Shown piece after piece: positions 1 to 6,627 of a stretch of 10,023 bases of DNA (the first letter of the stretch is position 1; every line of letters starts with the position of its first letter). A program made the translations under genes and the position numbers. The DNA is from Bacteroidetes bacterium QH_10_64_37 (GTDB lineage Bacteria; Bacteroidota; Rhodothermia; Rhodothermales; Salinibacteraceae). Location: NCBI GenBank assembly GCA_003023105.1, contig PXSZ01000005.1, positions 1 to 10,023 of the forward strand, read 5' to 3'. Below the pieces are notes generated by a model. That model was not told the DNA's origin. It worked only from the letters and a program-made list of their open reading frames with translations, and ran no database searches.

Positions 1-120
1 CATGTACGCGTCGTACGCCCGGATCGGGTTGTTGGCCCGAAAGGCAGCCTCGGCCTCGATGAATTTGACCTCGGCGTACGTGATCCAGAGAATTGGGGCA
101 TCCTGAGTGAAGACGAGTCG
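1..120 (-). pseudogene. Truncated SusD/RagB-family outer-membrane lipoprotein fragment, continuing off the left edge
   Basis: Read on the minus strand from about 120 to 1, one frame gives LVFTQDAPILWITYAEVKF followed directly by IEAEAAFRANNPIRAYDAYM. The pattern TYAEvkfIeAEAafR...A..aY is the conserved TPR-like helix of SusD/RagB proteins, the surface glycan-binding lipoproteins paired with SusC TonB receptors in Bacteroidota. In full-length members (about 500 residues) this block lies roughly two thirds of the way along, so about 350 residues should precede it. Here the frame loses resemblance near 120, contains no ATG, and meets a TAA at 220-222, after which the regulator gene occupies the space. 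No signal peptide or lipobox is present. I therefore read it as a 5'-truncated remnant rather than an active gene. The family call rests on about 40 residues, and the part left of the window is unseen, so a frameshifted gene cannot be fully excluded. Confidence 0.62.
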
Positions 121-188
121 GAGCCGCCGCCCTGCGCGAGCCGCAGACGAAGAACGCGAGAACAATTCGGCTATTACGATATTGAGTA

Positions 189-219
189 CCGTCGACGGAT
201 GAAAGCACCAATCGTCGAC
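189..219. promoter_or_regulatory. Palindrome and CGTCGAC direct repeat at the regulator start (possible operator)
   Basis: A perfect 10-bp palindrome, CCGTCGACGG, fills 189-198, directly before the first candidate ATG. The heptamer CGTCGAC recurs in direct orientation at 190-196 and 213-219, 23 bp apart, about two helical turns. MocR-family proteins such as GabR and PdxR are known to bind direct repeats near their own promoters, so autoregulation is possible. Binding here is inference only. If translation starts at 259 instead of 199, both repeats lie in untranslated leader or promoter sequence, where an operator makes more sense. The stretch 155-190 is AT-richer than its surroundings, but I see no clear -33/-7 promoter pair. 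Confidence 0.25.
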
Positions 220-1815
220 TTACAATGGGACCAATTCACGCGTCCTCATTCCACCGCGATGTCTGACCGTCCGACGCCACTCGTTCTGCAGTGTGTAGAG
301 CTCGATTCGGCCGCCGCCGTCCCCCTTTATCGCCAGCTTTACCGGGACCTTCGGCAGGCCATCCTCTCGAGCAAGCTCCTCCCGGAGATGCGACTCCCAT
401 CTACGCGGGCGCTCGCCGACAATCTGGAGATCTCACGCAATACCGTTCTGGAAGCGTACGAGCAACTCGTCGCGGAGGGGTATCTGGAGAGTCGCGTGGG
501 ATCGGGAACGTACGTGGCGCAGGAACTGCCCGAAGAGTTGCTCCACGTGCGGGGCCAGTCGCACCTCAACGCTCCGTCCGAACAGGGGTCCGACGGCTCG
601 AGCGGGGTCTCGCCCCTTTCGGCGCGGGGGGAACTGTTGACCGACATTGAGCTGTCGTCCTTCCGGGCCGACGAAAAGCCGCGTGCGTTCCGTCCCGGCC
701 TCCCGGCCCTCGACGCGTTTCCGATTGAGCTGTGGAGCCGGCTCACCAGTCGGCGGTGGCGGAGCCTGCCGGGCTCGATGCTCGGCTATCGGCGGTCCAC
801 CGGGTACCCGCCGCTCCGGGAGGCCATCGCGACGTACCTGCAGGCATCCCGGGGGGTGCACTGCTCGCCCGAGCAGGTCATCATCGTCTCGGGCACGCAG
901 CAGGCCATCACGCTCACTGCGCACGTGTTGCTCGACCCTGGGGACCGTGCCTGGATCGAAGACCCTGGCTATCCTCGGGCACAAGGGGCCTTCCGCTGGG
1001 CCGGCGCGCAGACGGTCCCCGTTCCCCTCGACGACGAGGGCCTCACCCTCGACCAGGCCCGCTCCGGGGAGGACGACGCGCGCCTCGCGTACGTGACGCC
1101 GTCGCACCAGTACCCCCTCGGCATGACCATGAGCCTGCCCCGACGCCTGGAGCTGCTGGACTGGGCCGAAACCTCGGACGCCTGGATCCTGGAGGACGAC
1201 TACGACAGCGAGTATCGGTACGAGGGACGCCCCATCGCCGCCCTCCAGGGACTGGACGACGCCGGGCGGGTGATTTACGTCGGCTCCTTCAGCAAGGTGC
1301 TTTTCCCGGCCTTGCGGCTCGGCTACCTCGTGGTGCCCGAATCGCTGGTCGAATCCTTCTCAGCTGCGAAGTCGCTCGTGGGGCGCTGCCCGCCCCTCGC
1401 GCCCCAGATGGTCGTGACCGATTTTCTTGAAGAGGGCCACTTTGAGCGCCACGTGCGCCGGATGCGCACGCTCTACGCCGAGCGCCAGTCCATTCTCATC
1501 GAGGCCTTGACCGAGCAGGCGGGCGACCAGGTGGACGTCAGCTCCGACGAGGCGGGCCTTCATCTGACGGTCTTTCTCAACGGGAACCTCGACGATCAGA
1601 TCGTGTCGGCAGCCCTCCAAGACCGCGACATCGTGGCCCCGCCGCTCTCCTTTTATTCCGCCCGGTCGCTTGATCGCGACGGACTCGTGCTGGGCTACGC
1701 TGCCATCAACGAGGCTGACATTCGGGACGGGGTCGATCAGTTTGGCGAGGCGCTCCGGTGCGAGCGGGACGGCACACCGAACCCTATCCCAACGGAGCAT
1801 GCGGAGTTGGTATAA
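199..1815 (+). CDS. MocR/PdxR-type GntR-family regulator with fused aminotransferase domain
   Basis: Predicted transcription factor of the MocR subfamily: an N-terminal GntR winged helix that binds DNA, joined to a fold-type I aminotransferase-like domain that binds PLP as effector-sensing module. The winged helix spans about residues 41-107 (PLYRQLYRDLRQAI, then LPSTRALADNLEISRNTVLE and the GSGTYVA wing). A polar, poorly conserved linker covers about 108-160. The aminotransferase domain runs about 164-520, with SGTQQAI at 231-237, EDPGYP at 254-259, the pyridine-nitrogen aspartate in LEDDYDSEY (D334), and the Schiff-base lysine in GSFSK (K366) followed by RLGYLV. All key residues are present and the length (538) is full. 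The start is uncertain: ATG 199 gives a long leader peptide, while ATG 259 (MSDRPTPL) puts about 20 residues before the winged helix, which is more usual. Neither has a Shine-Dalgarno sequence. No pdxST, gab or tau-type target gene is adjacent, so the regulated pathway cannot be named. It ends 16 bp from the convergent aspartokinase. Confidence 0.9.
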   Translation: MKAPIVDLQWDQFTRPHSTAMSDRPTPLVLQCVELDSAAAVPLYRQLYRDLRQAILSSKLLPEMRLPSTRALADNLEISRNTVLEAYEQLVAEGYLESRVGSGTYVAQELPEELLHVRGQSHLNAPSEQGSDGSSGVSPLSARGELLTDIELSSFRADEKPRAFRPGLPALDAFPIELWSRLTSRRWRSLPGSMLGYRRSTGYPPLREAIATYLQASRGVHCSPEQVIIVSGTQQAITLTAHVLLDPGDRAWIEDPGYPRAQGAFRWAGAQTVPVPLDDEGLTLDQARSGEDDARLAYVTPSHQYPLGMTMSLPRRLELLDWAETSDAWILEDDYDSEYRYEGRPIAALQGLDDAGRVIYVGSFSKVLFPALRLGYLVVPESLVESFSAAKSLVGRCPPLAPQMVVTDFLEEGHFERHVRRMRTLYAERQSILIEALTEQAGDQVDVSSDEAGLHLTVFLNGNLDDQIVSAALQDRDIVAPPLSFYSARSLDRDGLVLGYAAINEADIRDGVDQFGEALRCERDGTPNPIPTEHAELV

Positions 1816-1831
1816 CGTGGCAAGAGCGCGC

Positions 1832-2812
1832 TCACGACGGGCGCCACAACGCCTCCGGCTCTGTTGCCTCCGGCAAGATACAGGTCCCTGCACGCTCCGG
1901 CTCCAGAATTGAGCGTACCTGCATGGGAATGTCGGCCTCCGTCAGGGGGCGCAGCGTCTTGGGATGCATTCCGAGGTCGCCCGACTCGGTCATCGCAAAC
2001 GCCTCCTCCATTGAGAGAGAATCGAGCCGCTCGGCGGCGTCGTGGGCCGCCGGGTCGTTTGGATAGAGACCGTCCACGTCCGTGTAGCGAGTCACACAGC
2101 CCGCCCCCAGGATGCGGGCAAAGAGGGAGGCCGAGTAGTCGCTGCCTTCAAAGCCCAGCGTGGTGGTCGTGCCCGTTTCAGTGGCACCAATGAAGCCGGC
2201 CACCACCGGCACCGTCCCCGAGGCCAGGTTCCGGTACCAGGTGCGGACCCGCTCGGCGGTCGCGGACCGGCGGACGTTCGCTTCCCCAAAGGCATCGTCG
2301 GTGACGACGAGCCGGGTGGCGTCCCCGTGCAACGCCTCCAGGCCGGCGTCGCGGAGCGCCAGGACCACCATCGGCACCGACAGTTGCTCGCCCGTTGCCA
2401 GGACTGCATCGCGGACCGCCGGCGTGAACCCGTCCCGCTCGATCTCAACAAAGCACCGCCGCAGGGCCCGGAGTCGTTTGGTAAGGAGGGCGTCGTAGTC
2501 GTCCAGACGAGCCGGACTCAGGACGGCTTCGGCCTGGCCCATGTGCCGAGTCCGGAGCGTGTCGACGAGATCCTCGACCCGCGTTGCGCCGTCGGTCTGG
2601 GTCGCAATGGTTTCTACAGCGCTCGAAAGCCGGCGCGACACCTGTGAGAGGGCCGAGACGATGACGACGATCCGCTCAGAGACGGCCGCCTCCTCAAGGA
2701 TCGAAATCACCGTACGAAAGCGCTCGGGCGTCCCAACCGTTGTGCCGCCAAACTTGAATACGACACGGGGTGAGGAGGCGGGCTCGGGCGCACTGGACAA
2801 ACGGTCGGACAC
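1832..2812 (-). CDS. Aspartate kinase-like protein, catalytic domain only (no ACT domains)
   Basis: Predicted amino-acid kinase of the aspartokinase family, which phosphorylates L-aspartate at the start of the Lys/Thr/Met pathway. Visible motifs in order: VVFKFGGTTV (residues 17-26, catalytic K20), VVIVSALSQVSRRL (49-62), ATGEQLS (139-145), VVAGFIGAT (203-211), FEGSDYSAS (221-229), YTDVDGLYPNDP (243-254), and SGDLGMHPKT (277-286). The protein stops about 16 residues after the catalytic domain. At 326 residues it is much shorter than usual enzymes (about 400-470), and both regulatory ACT domains are missing, so classical lysine/threonine feedback inhibition is not expected. The usual GAKVLHPRT near the nucleotide site reads GDLGMHPKT, with Leu280 at the common Lys position. 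The start is GTG at 2812, chosen because it lies just before the first conserved strand and no in-frame ATG precedes that strand. No other pathway gene is nearby. It could be a housekeeping isoenzyme or a diverged paralogue. Confidence 0.82.
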   Translation of the reverse strand: MSDRLSSAPEPASSPRVVFKFGGTTVGTPERFRTVISILEEAAVSERIVVIVSALSQVSRRLSSAVETIATQTDGATRVEDLVDTLRTRHMGQAEAVLSPARLDDYDALLTKRLRALRRCFVEIERDGFTPAVRDAVLATGEQLSVPMVVLALRDAGLEALHGDATRLVVTDDAFGEANVRRSATAERVRTWYRNLASGTVPVVAGFIGATETGTTTTLGFEGSDYSASLFARILGAGCVTRYTDVDGLYPNDPAAHDAAERLDSLSMEEAFAMTESGDLGMHPKTLRPLTEADIPMQVRSILEPERAGTCILPEATEPEALWRPS

Positions 2813-2936
2813 GCGAGACGGAAAACTCGGACGGAAAGCATCACTGCCGCCTGCAACCGCAGATTTTTGGGGAGTGTTCCTCCGAATTCAGGCCGCCCCC
2901 AGGGCCCTCCTGGAACGGCACGTAACGGTTTCGAGG

Positions 2937-3005
2937 GAGTGTGAATCAAAGGCGCGAGGCAAAGCAGGAAGACCCTGCCTCCCCGCATCCTGCGTATTCA
3001 CTCAC
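2937..3005. repeat. Nested inverted repeats in the 213-bp divergent spacer
   Basis: The gap 2813-3025 separates the starts of the aspartokinase (minus) and the membrane protein (plus), so both promoters should lie in it. GAGTGTGAAT (2937-2946) faces ATTCACTCAC (2996-3005), pairing at 8 of 10 positions including six in a row. Inside, GCAGG (2964-2968) and CCTGC (2974-2978) form a perfect 5-bp stem with a 5-nt loop. The arms are short and the pairing is modest, so this may be an operator or leader hairpin, or chance. I see no clear Bacteroidota-type TAnnTTTG element and no Shine-Dalgarno sequence before either start. No small ORF in the gap looks coding. Confidence 0.25.
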
Positions 3006-3025
3006 AAGTCCGAAGTCCCCCTGAC

Positions 3026-3508
3026 ATGAAGTGGTTCAAGTCAGCACTCATTGGCGCCCTGGGAAGCCTCGTCATGTTCGTGCTCATGATGTTTGCCATC
3101 CACGGTGCCGGCATCGCCCCCTTCAACCTGCCCCCGTCCGCCGCCTTTCTGGAGCAACTCGGCCTGAACGTGGGGCCGCTCCCGCTCCTCGTGCACTTCG
3201 GCTACGGCGCCACCTGGTCCCTCGTGCTGGTGGCTCTGTACGGCGCGGACACGAACGTTCGGCGCGGCCTATTCCTCGCGACCGCCCTGTGGCTCTTCAT
3301 GATGATCGTCTACTCGCCGATTATCGGATGGGGCGCGTTTGGCTTCGGCGGCGCCGGCCACGAGCTCGCCGCCGGCCACCCGCTCTATCTCGGATCGCCG
3401 ATGAAGTACATCGTGGCCACCCTCGTGCTGCACCTCATCTACGGATGGATTATCGGCGGCCTCAACCCGGCCTGGATCCAGTTCGAGTCGAGACAGGCCA
3501 CCGTCTAA
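3026..3508 (+). CDS. Small integral membrane protein of unknown function, four predicted helices
   Basis: I do not recognise a named family with certainty. The 160-residue product is strongly hydrophobic, with four likely membrane helices at about 5-27, 52-73, 79-101 and 127-147. The loops are short, with one longer glycine-rich stretch (about 101-123, GWGAFGFGG...GHELAAGHPLYLG). Helix 1 begins after a basic MKWFK segment and acts more like a signal anchor than a cleaved signal peptide. A double Arg (79-80) precedes helix 3, suggesting a cytoplasmic loop. Single His, Glu and Asp residues sit near helix ends (H57, H112, E113, H136), but no catalytic or metal motif can be claimed. The start ATG is well placed for the first helix and lacks a Shine-Dalgarno sequence. 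Its coding quality is supported by the coherent helix pattern, which the overlapping frames lack. It stands alone between a divergent and a convergent neighbour. Confidence 0.8.
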   Translation: MKWFKSALIGALGSLVMFVLMMFAIHGAGIAPFNLPPSAAFLEQLGLNVGPLPLLVHFGYGATWSLVLVALYGADTNVRRGLFLATALWLFMMIVYSPIIGWGAFGFGGAGHELAAGHPLYLGSPMKYIVATLVLHLIYGWIIGGLNPAWIQFESRQATV

Positions 3509-3518
3509 ACGTCGTTCC

Positions 3519-3543
3519 GCTTCGTCGAGTCGCGTTCCGAAGC
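3519..3543. terminator. Weak candidate hairpin between convergent genes
   Basis: In the 57-bp gap between two convergent stop codons, GCTTCG (3519-3524) and CGAAGC (3538-3543) form a perfect 6-bp stem around a 13-nt loop. No T-tract follows on either strand. The position suits a bidirectional terminator, but the stem is short and could be chance. Confidence 0.2.
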
Positions 3544-3565
3544 TCCGGATGAAGCAACGGGAGAG

Positions 3566-4882
3566 CTACTGTCGAGCGTCCTTCGGAGACTGCGCCTCGG
3601 CGGCGAGGCGGTCGACTTTTTCGACGTAGGCGTCGGGGTCGGCCTTGCGCTCAAGCCCGCCCCGGCTCATGTACCGCACCTTTCCGTACACGGGCCGCTC
3701 TTTCCAGCCTCGGTCGTGGAGGCCGAAAATCCACGCCACGTTGGCAAACGAGTTCGGGTCGCGCCCGTCGAGGAAGTACGTGTTGTTGAGGTGAAGCGTG
3801 CGCTCGAAGGCCGTGCGGGGGGTGGGGGACCACTCCAGAATCTTCTTGCCCCAGTACATGCGCATGTAGTTGTGCATGTACCCGGTCTCGCGCATCTCCT
3901 TCATTGCCGCGTTCCAGTAGGGGTCGTGGGTTTCCCCCTGCTCCAACTCGGCACGGCCGTAGGCGTGCTCGCGCTCGTCGTCGGCGTGCTCGGCCAGCGT
4001 CTCCCGGGCCCACTCCGGCAGGCACTCGTACGCGTCGTAGGTGTCCGGGCGGAAGTGGACGTGGTTCATTGACAGTTCGCGCCGGACGACGAGCTCCTCG
4101 ATGTACGACTCCGACACCGCATTGGTGTGAATCTGGTTGCGGTTCTCGTCGTACCCCTCCAGGTGCTCCGCGAGGAAGCGTTCGACGATCCGCTCCGCCT
4201 CGGAGGCCCCTCCTCGGTACAAGGCGGACACCGGGCTGACATTCCGGCCAAGAGCGAGCCGGTCGGTGACCTGCTTGACATCATCGAGTGAACTCCCCGC
4301 TTCAACGTCCAAATCGAGCGACGGCGTGTCCACGGGCGTCGGGTCCGGGAGCTGAAGACATCGCTCCAGATGCTCGTGGATCTTCGGGCGGATGGTCCTG
4401 GCGGCGTACTCGGCCTTGTCCGTGACTGTCTCCACGGGCACCACCACGTCGCCCTCCACCTGCTCCACCCGACACAGCGCCTCGCCGGCCACGCGGGCCC
4501 GCCATCGCTTCTGGTGCCGGAGATACCCGCGGTCGGTGACGAGGACAGCGGCGTCCTCGGCAGCGTCGAGAGCGACGTCATCGGGGCGACCCTGCCGCAC
4601 GACCAGTTTGATGCCCCGCTCCCGAAGCCGCTGCTGGGTGTCCTGCAGCCCTTCGAGCATGAACGTGTAGTGCCGAAGATTGGCCTCCGGGTAGTCGTCC
4701 ATGAGACCGAAGACGACCAGCAAGGGGAGTCCCTCCTCGTTCGCGTGCTGAAGGGCTCGCTCCAGGGCCGGATTGTGACGTGCCCGCTGCGACTGCTGCA
4801 TCCAATACAGGACGTACTGAGCGTTCTCCTGCACGCCTCGGTCGTTGAGCGGCTGAATGCGGTCCGGGAGGAGGGTCGGCAT
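3566..4882 (-). CDS. phr: Class II CPD photolyase (deoxyribodipyrimidine photo-lyase) with a possible internal deletion
   Basis: Predicted flavoenzyme that uses light to split cyclobutane pyrimidine dimers in DNA (EC 4.1.99.3). Class II hallmarks are clear: the N-terminal alpha/beta domain with YVLYWMQQSQRA (residues 23-34) and LPLLVVFGLMDDYPEANLRHY (52-72); then SPVSALYRGG (216-225), IEELVVRREL (261-270), PYWNAAMKEMRETG (321-334), MHNYMRMYWGKKILEW (336-351), LDGRDPNSFANVAWIFG (371-387) and HDRGWKERPVYGKVRYMS (389-406). The catalytic-type glutamate (E329) and the aromatic residues of the C-terminal flavin domain are kept. Oddly, between ENRNQIHTNAVS (246-257) and ESYIEEL (258-264) I would expect about 30 more residues, including the S-x-LSPYLHFGQIS segment that lines the FAD pocket. 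Here it is absent with the frame intact, which also explains the slightly short length (438). The start ATG fits the family. Light repair suits an organism from sunlit brine. Whether this copy is active is uncertain. Confidence 0.92.
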   Translation of the reverse strand: MPTLLPDRIQPLNDRGVQENAQYVLYWMQQSQRARHNPALERALQHANEEGLPLLVVFGLMDDYPEANLRHYTFMLEGLQDTQQRLRERGIKLVVRQGRPDDVALDAAEDAAVLVTDRGYLRHQKRWRARVAGEALCRVEQVEGDVVVPVETVTDKAEYAARTIRPKIHEHLERCLQLPDPTPVDTPSLDLDVEAGSSLDDVKQVTDRLALGRNVSPVSALYRGGASEAERIVERFLAEHLEGYDENRNQIHTNAVSESYIEELVVRRELSMNHVHFRPDTYDAYECLPEWARETLAEHADDEREHAYGRAELEQGETHDPYWNAAMKEMRETGYMHNYMRMYWGKKILEWSPTPRTAFERTLHLNNTYFLDGRDPNSFANVAWIFGLHDRGWKERPVYGKVRYMSRGGLERKADPDAYVEKVDRLAAEAQSPKDARQ

Positions 4883-4895
4883 GGATGGCTGGGGC

Positions 4896-4931
4896 GGTGT
4901 GCGATCTGCGCACGGTCAATAACGGCACACC
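4896..4931. repeat. Inverted repeat just upstream of the photolyase start
   Basis: The 110-bp gap between the symporter stop and the photolyase start contains GGTGTGC (4896-4902) facing GCACACC (4925-4931), a perfect 7-bp pair. An alternative, mutually exclusive 5-bp stem is GTGCG (4899-4903) with CGCAC (4909-4913). It lies 14-49 bp before the photolyase ATG, where an operator or leader hairpin could act. It lacks a following T-tract, so a terminator for the symporter is unlikely. I found no good promoter motif in this gap. The function is unknown, and chance pairing is possible in such GC-rich DNA. Confidence 0.25.
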
Positions 4932-4992
4932 CCTCCTCGGTGTCCCGGCGAGCGCGCCCCCGCCCAGACGTGACCGAATCGTTTCGTGCGCC

Positions 4993-6345
4993 CTACCCAG
5001 CGGTCTCCTCGTGGAGGGCGCCCTGCACGTCGGAGGTGGCCACGCTCACCCCGTCGGTGGGGAAGTTGAGCTGCCCTTCGGAGGCCGCGACGACGGAGGC
5101 GACCATCGTGTCGCCCGTGACGTTGTTCGTCGTGCGGAGCATGTCGAGCGGCCGGTCGACGCCGAGGATGAGGGCGAGGCCCGCGCTCGGCACCCCGATC
5201 GACTCCAGGATGGCGACGAGCATGACAATGCCGGCGCTCGGCACCGCTGCGGTTCCAATCGAGGCCAGCACGGCGATTAGGATGATGTTGAGCTGCTGGG
5301 TGAAGGCGAGGGCAATGCCCAGGACCTGGGCGATGAAGACCGCCGAGACGGACTGATAGAGGGCCGTGCCGTCCATGTTGATCGTGGCCCCCAGGGGCAA
5401 GGCGAACGAGGAGACTTCCTCCGACACCCCGAGATTCTTCTCCGACACGTCCATGGTGACCGGCAGCGTCGCGCCGCTGGACGAGGTGGAGAACGCCACC
5501 AGTTGGGCCGGGGCGATGGCCCGGAAGTAGTCCGGAATTGAGATGGAGGTGAAGAGCGACATGAAGACGGGATAGACCGCGAAGACCATGATCGCCAGGC
5601 CGATCACCACCGTCAGGCAGTACAGCCCGAGCGCCCCGAGCAGGCTCACGAGATCCATCGGGCTCCCGGCCGCAATGGACGTGATGGCGTCGGCGAGGAG
5701 CCCGAAGACGCCGACCGGCGCCATGAGCATGATCATCTCCACGGCCTTGATGACGAGCTCGAACAAGCTGTCGAAGAAGGTCAGCAACGGCTTCGCGCTC
5801 TCGTTCGGAAGCAGAAGCAGCCCGATGCCGAAGAAGATGGCGACGAAGACGACCTGGAGCATATTTCCGTTGTCCGAGGCCGAGTTGAAGAAGTTCGAGG
5901 GCACCATGTCCACAAGGGGCTGCAACGGGCCGCGCCCCTCCGCGTCCTTGGCCATCTTCATGCTCTCCTCGATGTCCCCCTGGTAGGTCTGCTCCAGTTG
6001 CGTGCGCACTTCCTGGGGCACCGTATTGCCGGGCTCCAGGGTGTTCACCAGGACCAGTCCAATAACGAGCGCGATGGTCGTAGTGAGGACGTAGATCCCC
6101 AGCGTTTTTCCCCCGATGCGAGACAGCTGCTCGAGATCCCCGAGCGACGCGACGCCCACGATCAGCGATGCGAGGATCAGCGGGACGGCGATGAGCTGAA
6201 GCAGGTTCAGAAAGACGGTCCCGAACGGCGCAACCCAGTTGCTGGTGAACTGGTCCCACCCCGCAGACGCCGCGACGACCCCGTAGATGAGGCCCAGCAC
6301 GAGGCCGATAATAATTTGCCAGTGGAGCTTTCTGTACCAGGGCAT
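4993..6345 (-). CDS. Sodium:dicarboxylate/acidic amino acid symporter (DAACS family, GltP/GltPh-like)
   Basis: Predicted inner-membrane secondary transporter that couples sodium or proton entry to uptake of glutamate, aspartate or C4-dicarboxylates. The 450-residue length and eight-helix plus two-hairpin layout fit the family. Hairpin 1 carries the serine-rich motif STSSSGATLP (286-295). Helix 7 has TINMDGTALY (321-330), whose NMDGT is a cation-site signature. Hairpin 2 reads SIGTAAVPSAG (362-372). Helix 8 reads LDMLRTTNNVTGD (400-412). By comparison with GltPh, D401, R404, T405, N408 and D412 match D394, R397, T398, N401 and D405; the arginine contacts the side-chain carboxylate of aspartate, which favours acidic amino acids over plain dicarboxylates. 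A hydrophilic, partly acidic loop (about 103-150) sits between helices 3 and 4 and is longer than in GltPh. The C-terminal tail is acidic (HEETAG). The ATG at 6345 starts just before helix 1. The photolyase follows 110 bp downstream on the same strand. Confidence 0.92.
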   Translation of the reverse strand: MPWYRKLHWQIIIGLVLGLIYGVVAASAGWDQFTSNWVAPFGTVFLNLLQLIAVPLILASLIVGVASLGDLEQLSRIGGKTLGIYVLTTTIALVIGLVLVNTLEPGNTVPQEVRTQLEQTYQGDIEESMKMAKDAEGRGPLQPLVDMVPSNFFNSASDNGNMLQVVFVAIFFGIGLLLLPNESAKPLLTFFDSLFELVIKAVEMIMLMAPVGVFGLLADAITSIAAGSPMDLVSLLGALGLYCLTVVIGLAIMVFAVYPVFMSLFTSISIPDYFRAIAPAQLVAFSTSSSGATLPVTMDVSEKNLGVSEEVSSFALPLGATINMDGTALYQSVSAVFIAQVLGIALAFTQQLNIILIAVLASIGTAAVPSAGIVMLVAILESIGVPSAGLALILGVDRPLDMLRTTNNVTGDTMVASVVAASEGQLNFPTDGVSVATSDVQGALHEETAG

Positions 6346-6400
6346 GAGCAGGTTGAATTTGGCGAGGAACGCGATCAGTACCCTACGGCGATCGCCACGC

Positions 6401-6432
6401 CTAAACTAAAGGCTCATCCGCCTCCTCCACAA
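6401..6432 (-). promoter_or_regulatory. Candidate Bacteroidota-type promoter for the symporter
   Basis: On the minus strand, TTG (6432-6430) is followed after 21 nt by TAGTTTAG (6408-6401). The second element matches the Bacteroidota -7 consensus TAnnTTTG at all but one fixed position, and the spacing fits the -33 TTG/TTTG element. Transcription would begin near 6394, giving a leader of about 50 nt before the ATG at 6345. A 10-bp palindrome, GGCGATCGCC (6387-6396), overlaps the expected start site. The match is short and unproven. Confidence 0.3.
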
Positions 6433-6627
6433 CCCGGGGCGACCGCATGGTAAGATTCGAGTCAGCCCGCTGGAGCTCGGTTGTCTTTGAGGACGCGAAT
6501 CAGGACCGGTGTGCTTGGGAGAATGGGGGAAAGGGCGAGAAAAACGTGGATGGGAATCTGTCCATTCACTTCCGCCTCGAAGCACTAGTCTACTCCGTAG
6601 GGAACGCCGTGCACCCATTCCCAAACA
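6433..6627. other. Non-coding spacer between the rpoC terminator and the symporter promoter
   Basis: This is the main part of the 348-bp gap between rpoC and the symporter. The open frames crossing it on both strands have arginine-, serine- and proline-rich translations without recognisable domains, and they overlap the terminator or rpoC, so I do not call them genes. I see no tRNA, no repeat array and no known RNA motif. The stretch 6480-6600 is somewhat less GC-rich than its surroundings. Confidence 0.6.

Noticed and set aside
433..1107. A 224-codon minus-strand frame inside the mocR gene
   Set aside because: The Arg/Gly/Pro-rich translation lies opposite the conserved MocR domains; it is a shadow.
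1824..1833. Perfect palindrome GAGCGCGCTC at the mocR-aspartokinase junction as a terminator
   Set aside because: It has no loop, no T-tract, and overlaps the aspartokinase stop codon; short GC palindromes are common here.
4370..5356. A 328-codon plus-strand frame spanning the photolyase start and symporter end
   Set aside because: It is antisense to two well-supported genes and changes character across the intergenic gap. No domain is visible.
4916..6259. A 447-codon open frame on the minus strand overlapping the symporter in another frame
   Set aside because: Its translation is dominated by Arg, Gly, His and Ala with no hydrophobic helices or motifs, as expected from a shifted frame in GC-rich DNA. 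The symporter frame carries all the family signatures.
6387..6396. GGCGATCGCC as a highly iterated palindrome of the cyanobacterial type
   Set aside because: It occurs singly, and nothing else suggests a cyanobacterium.
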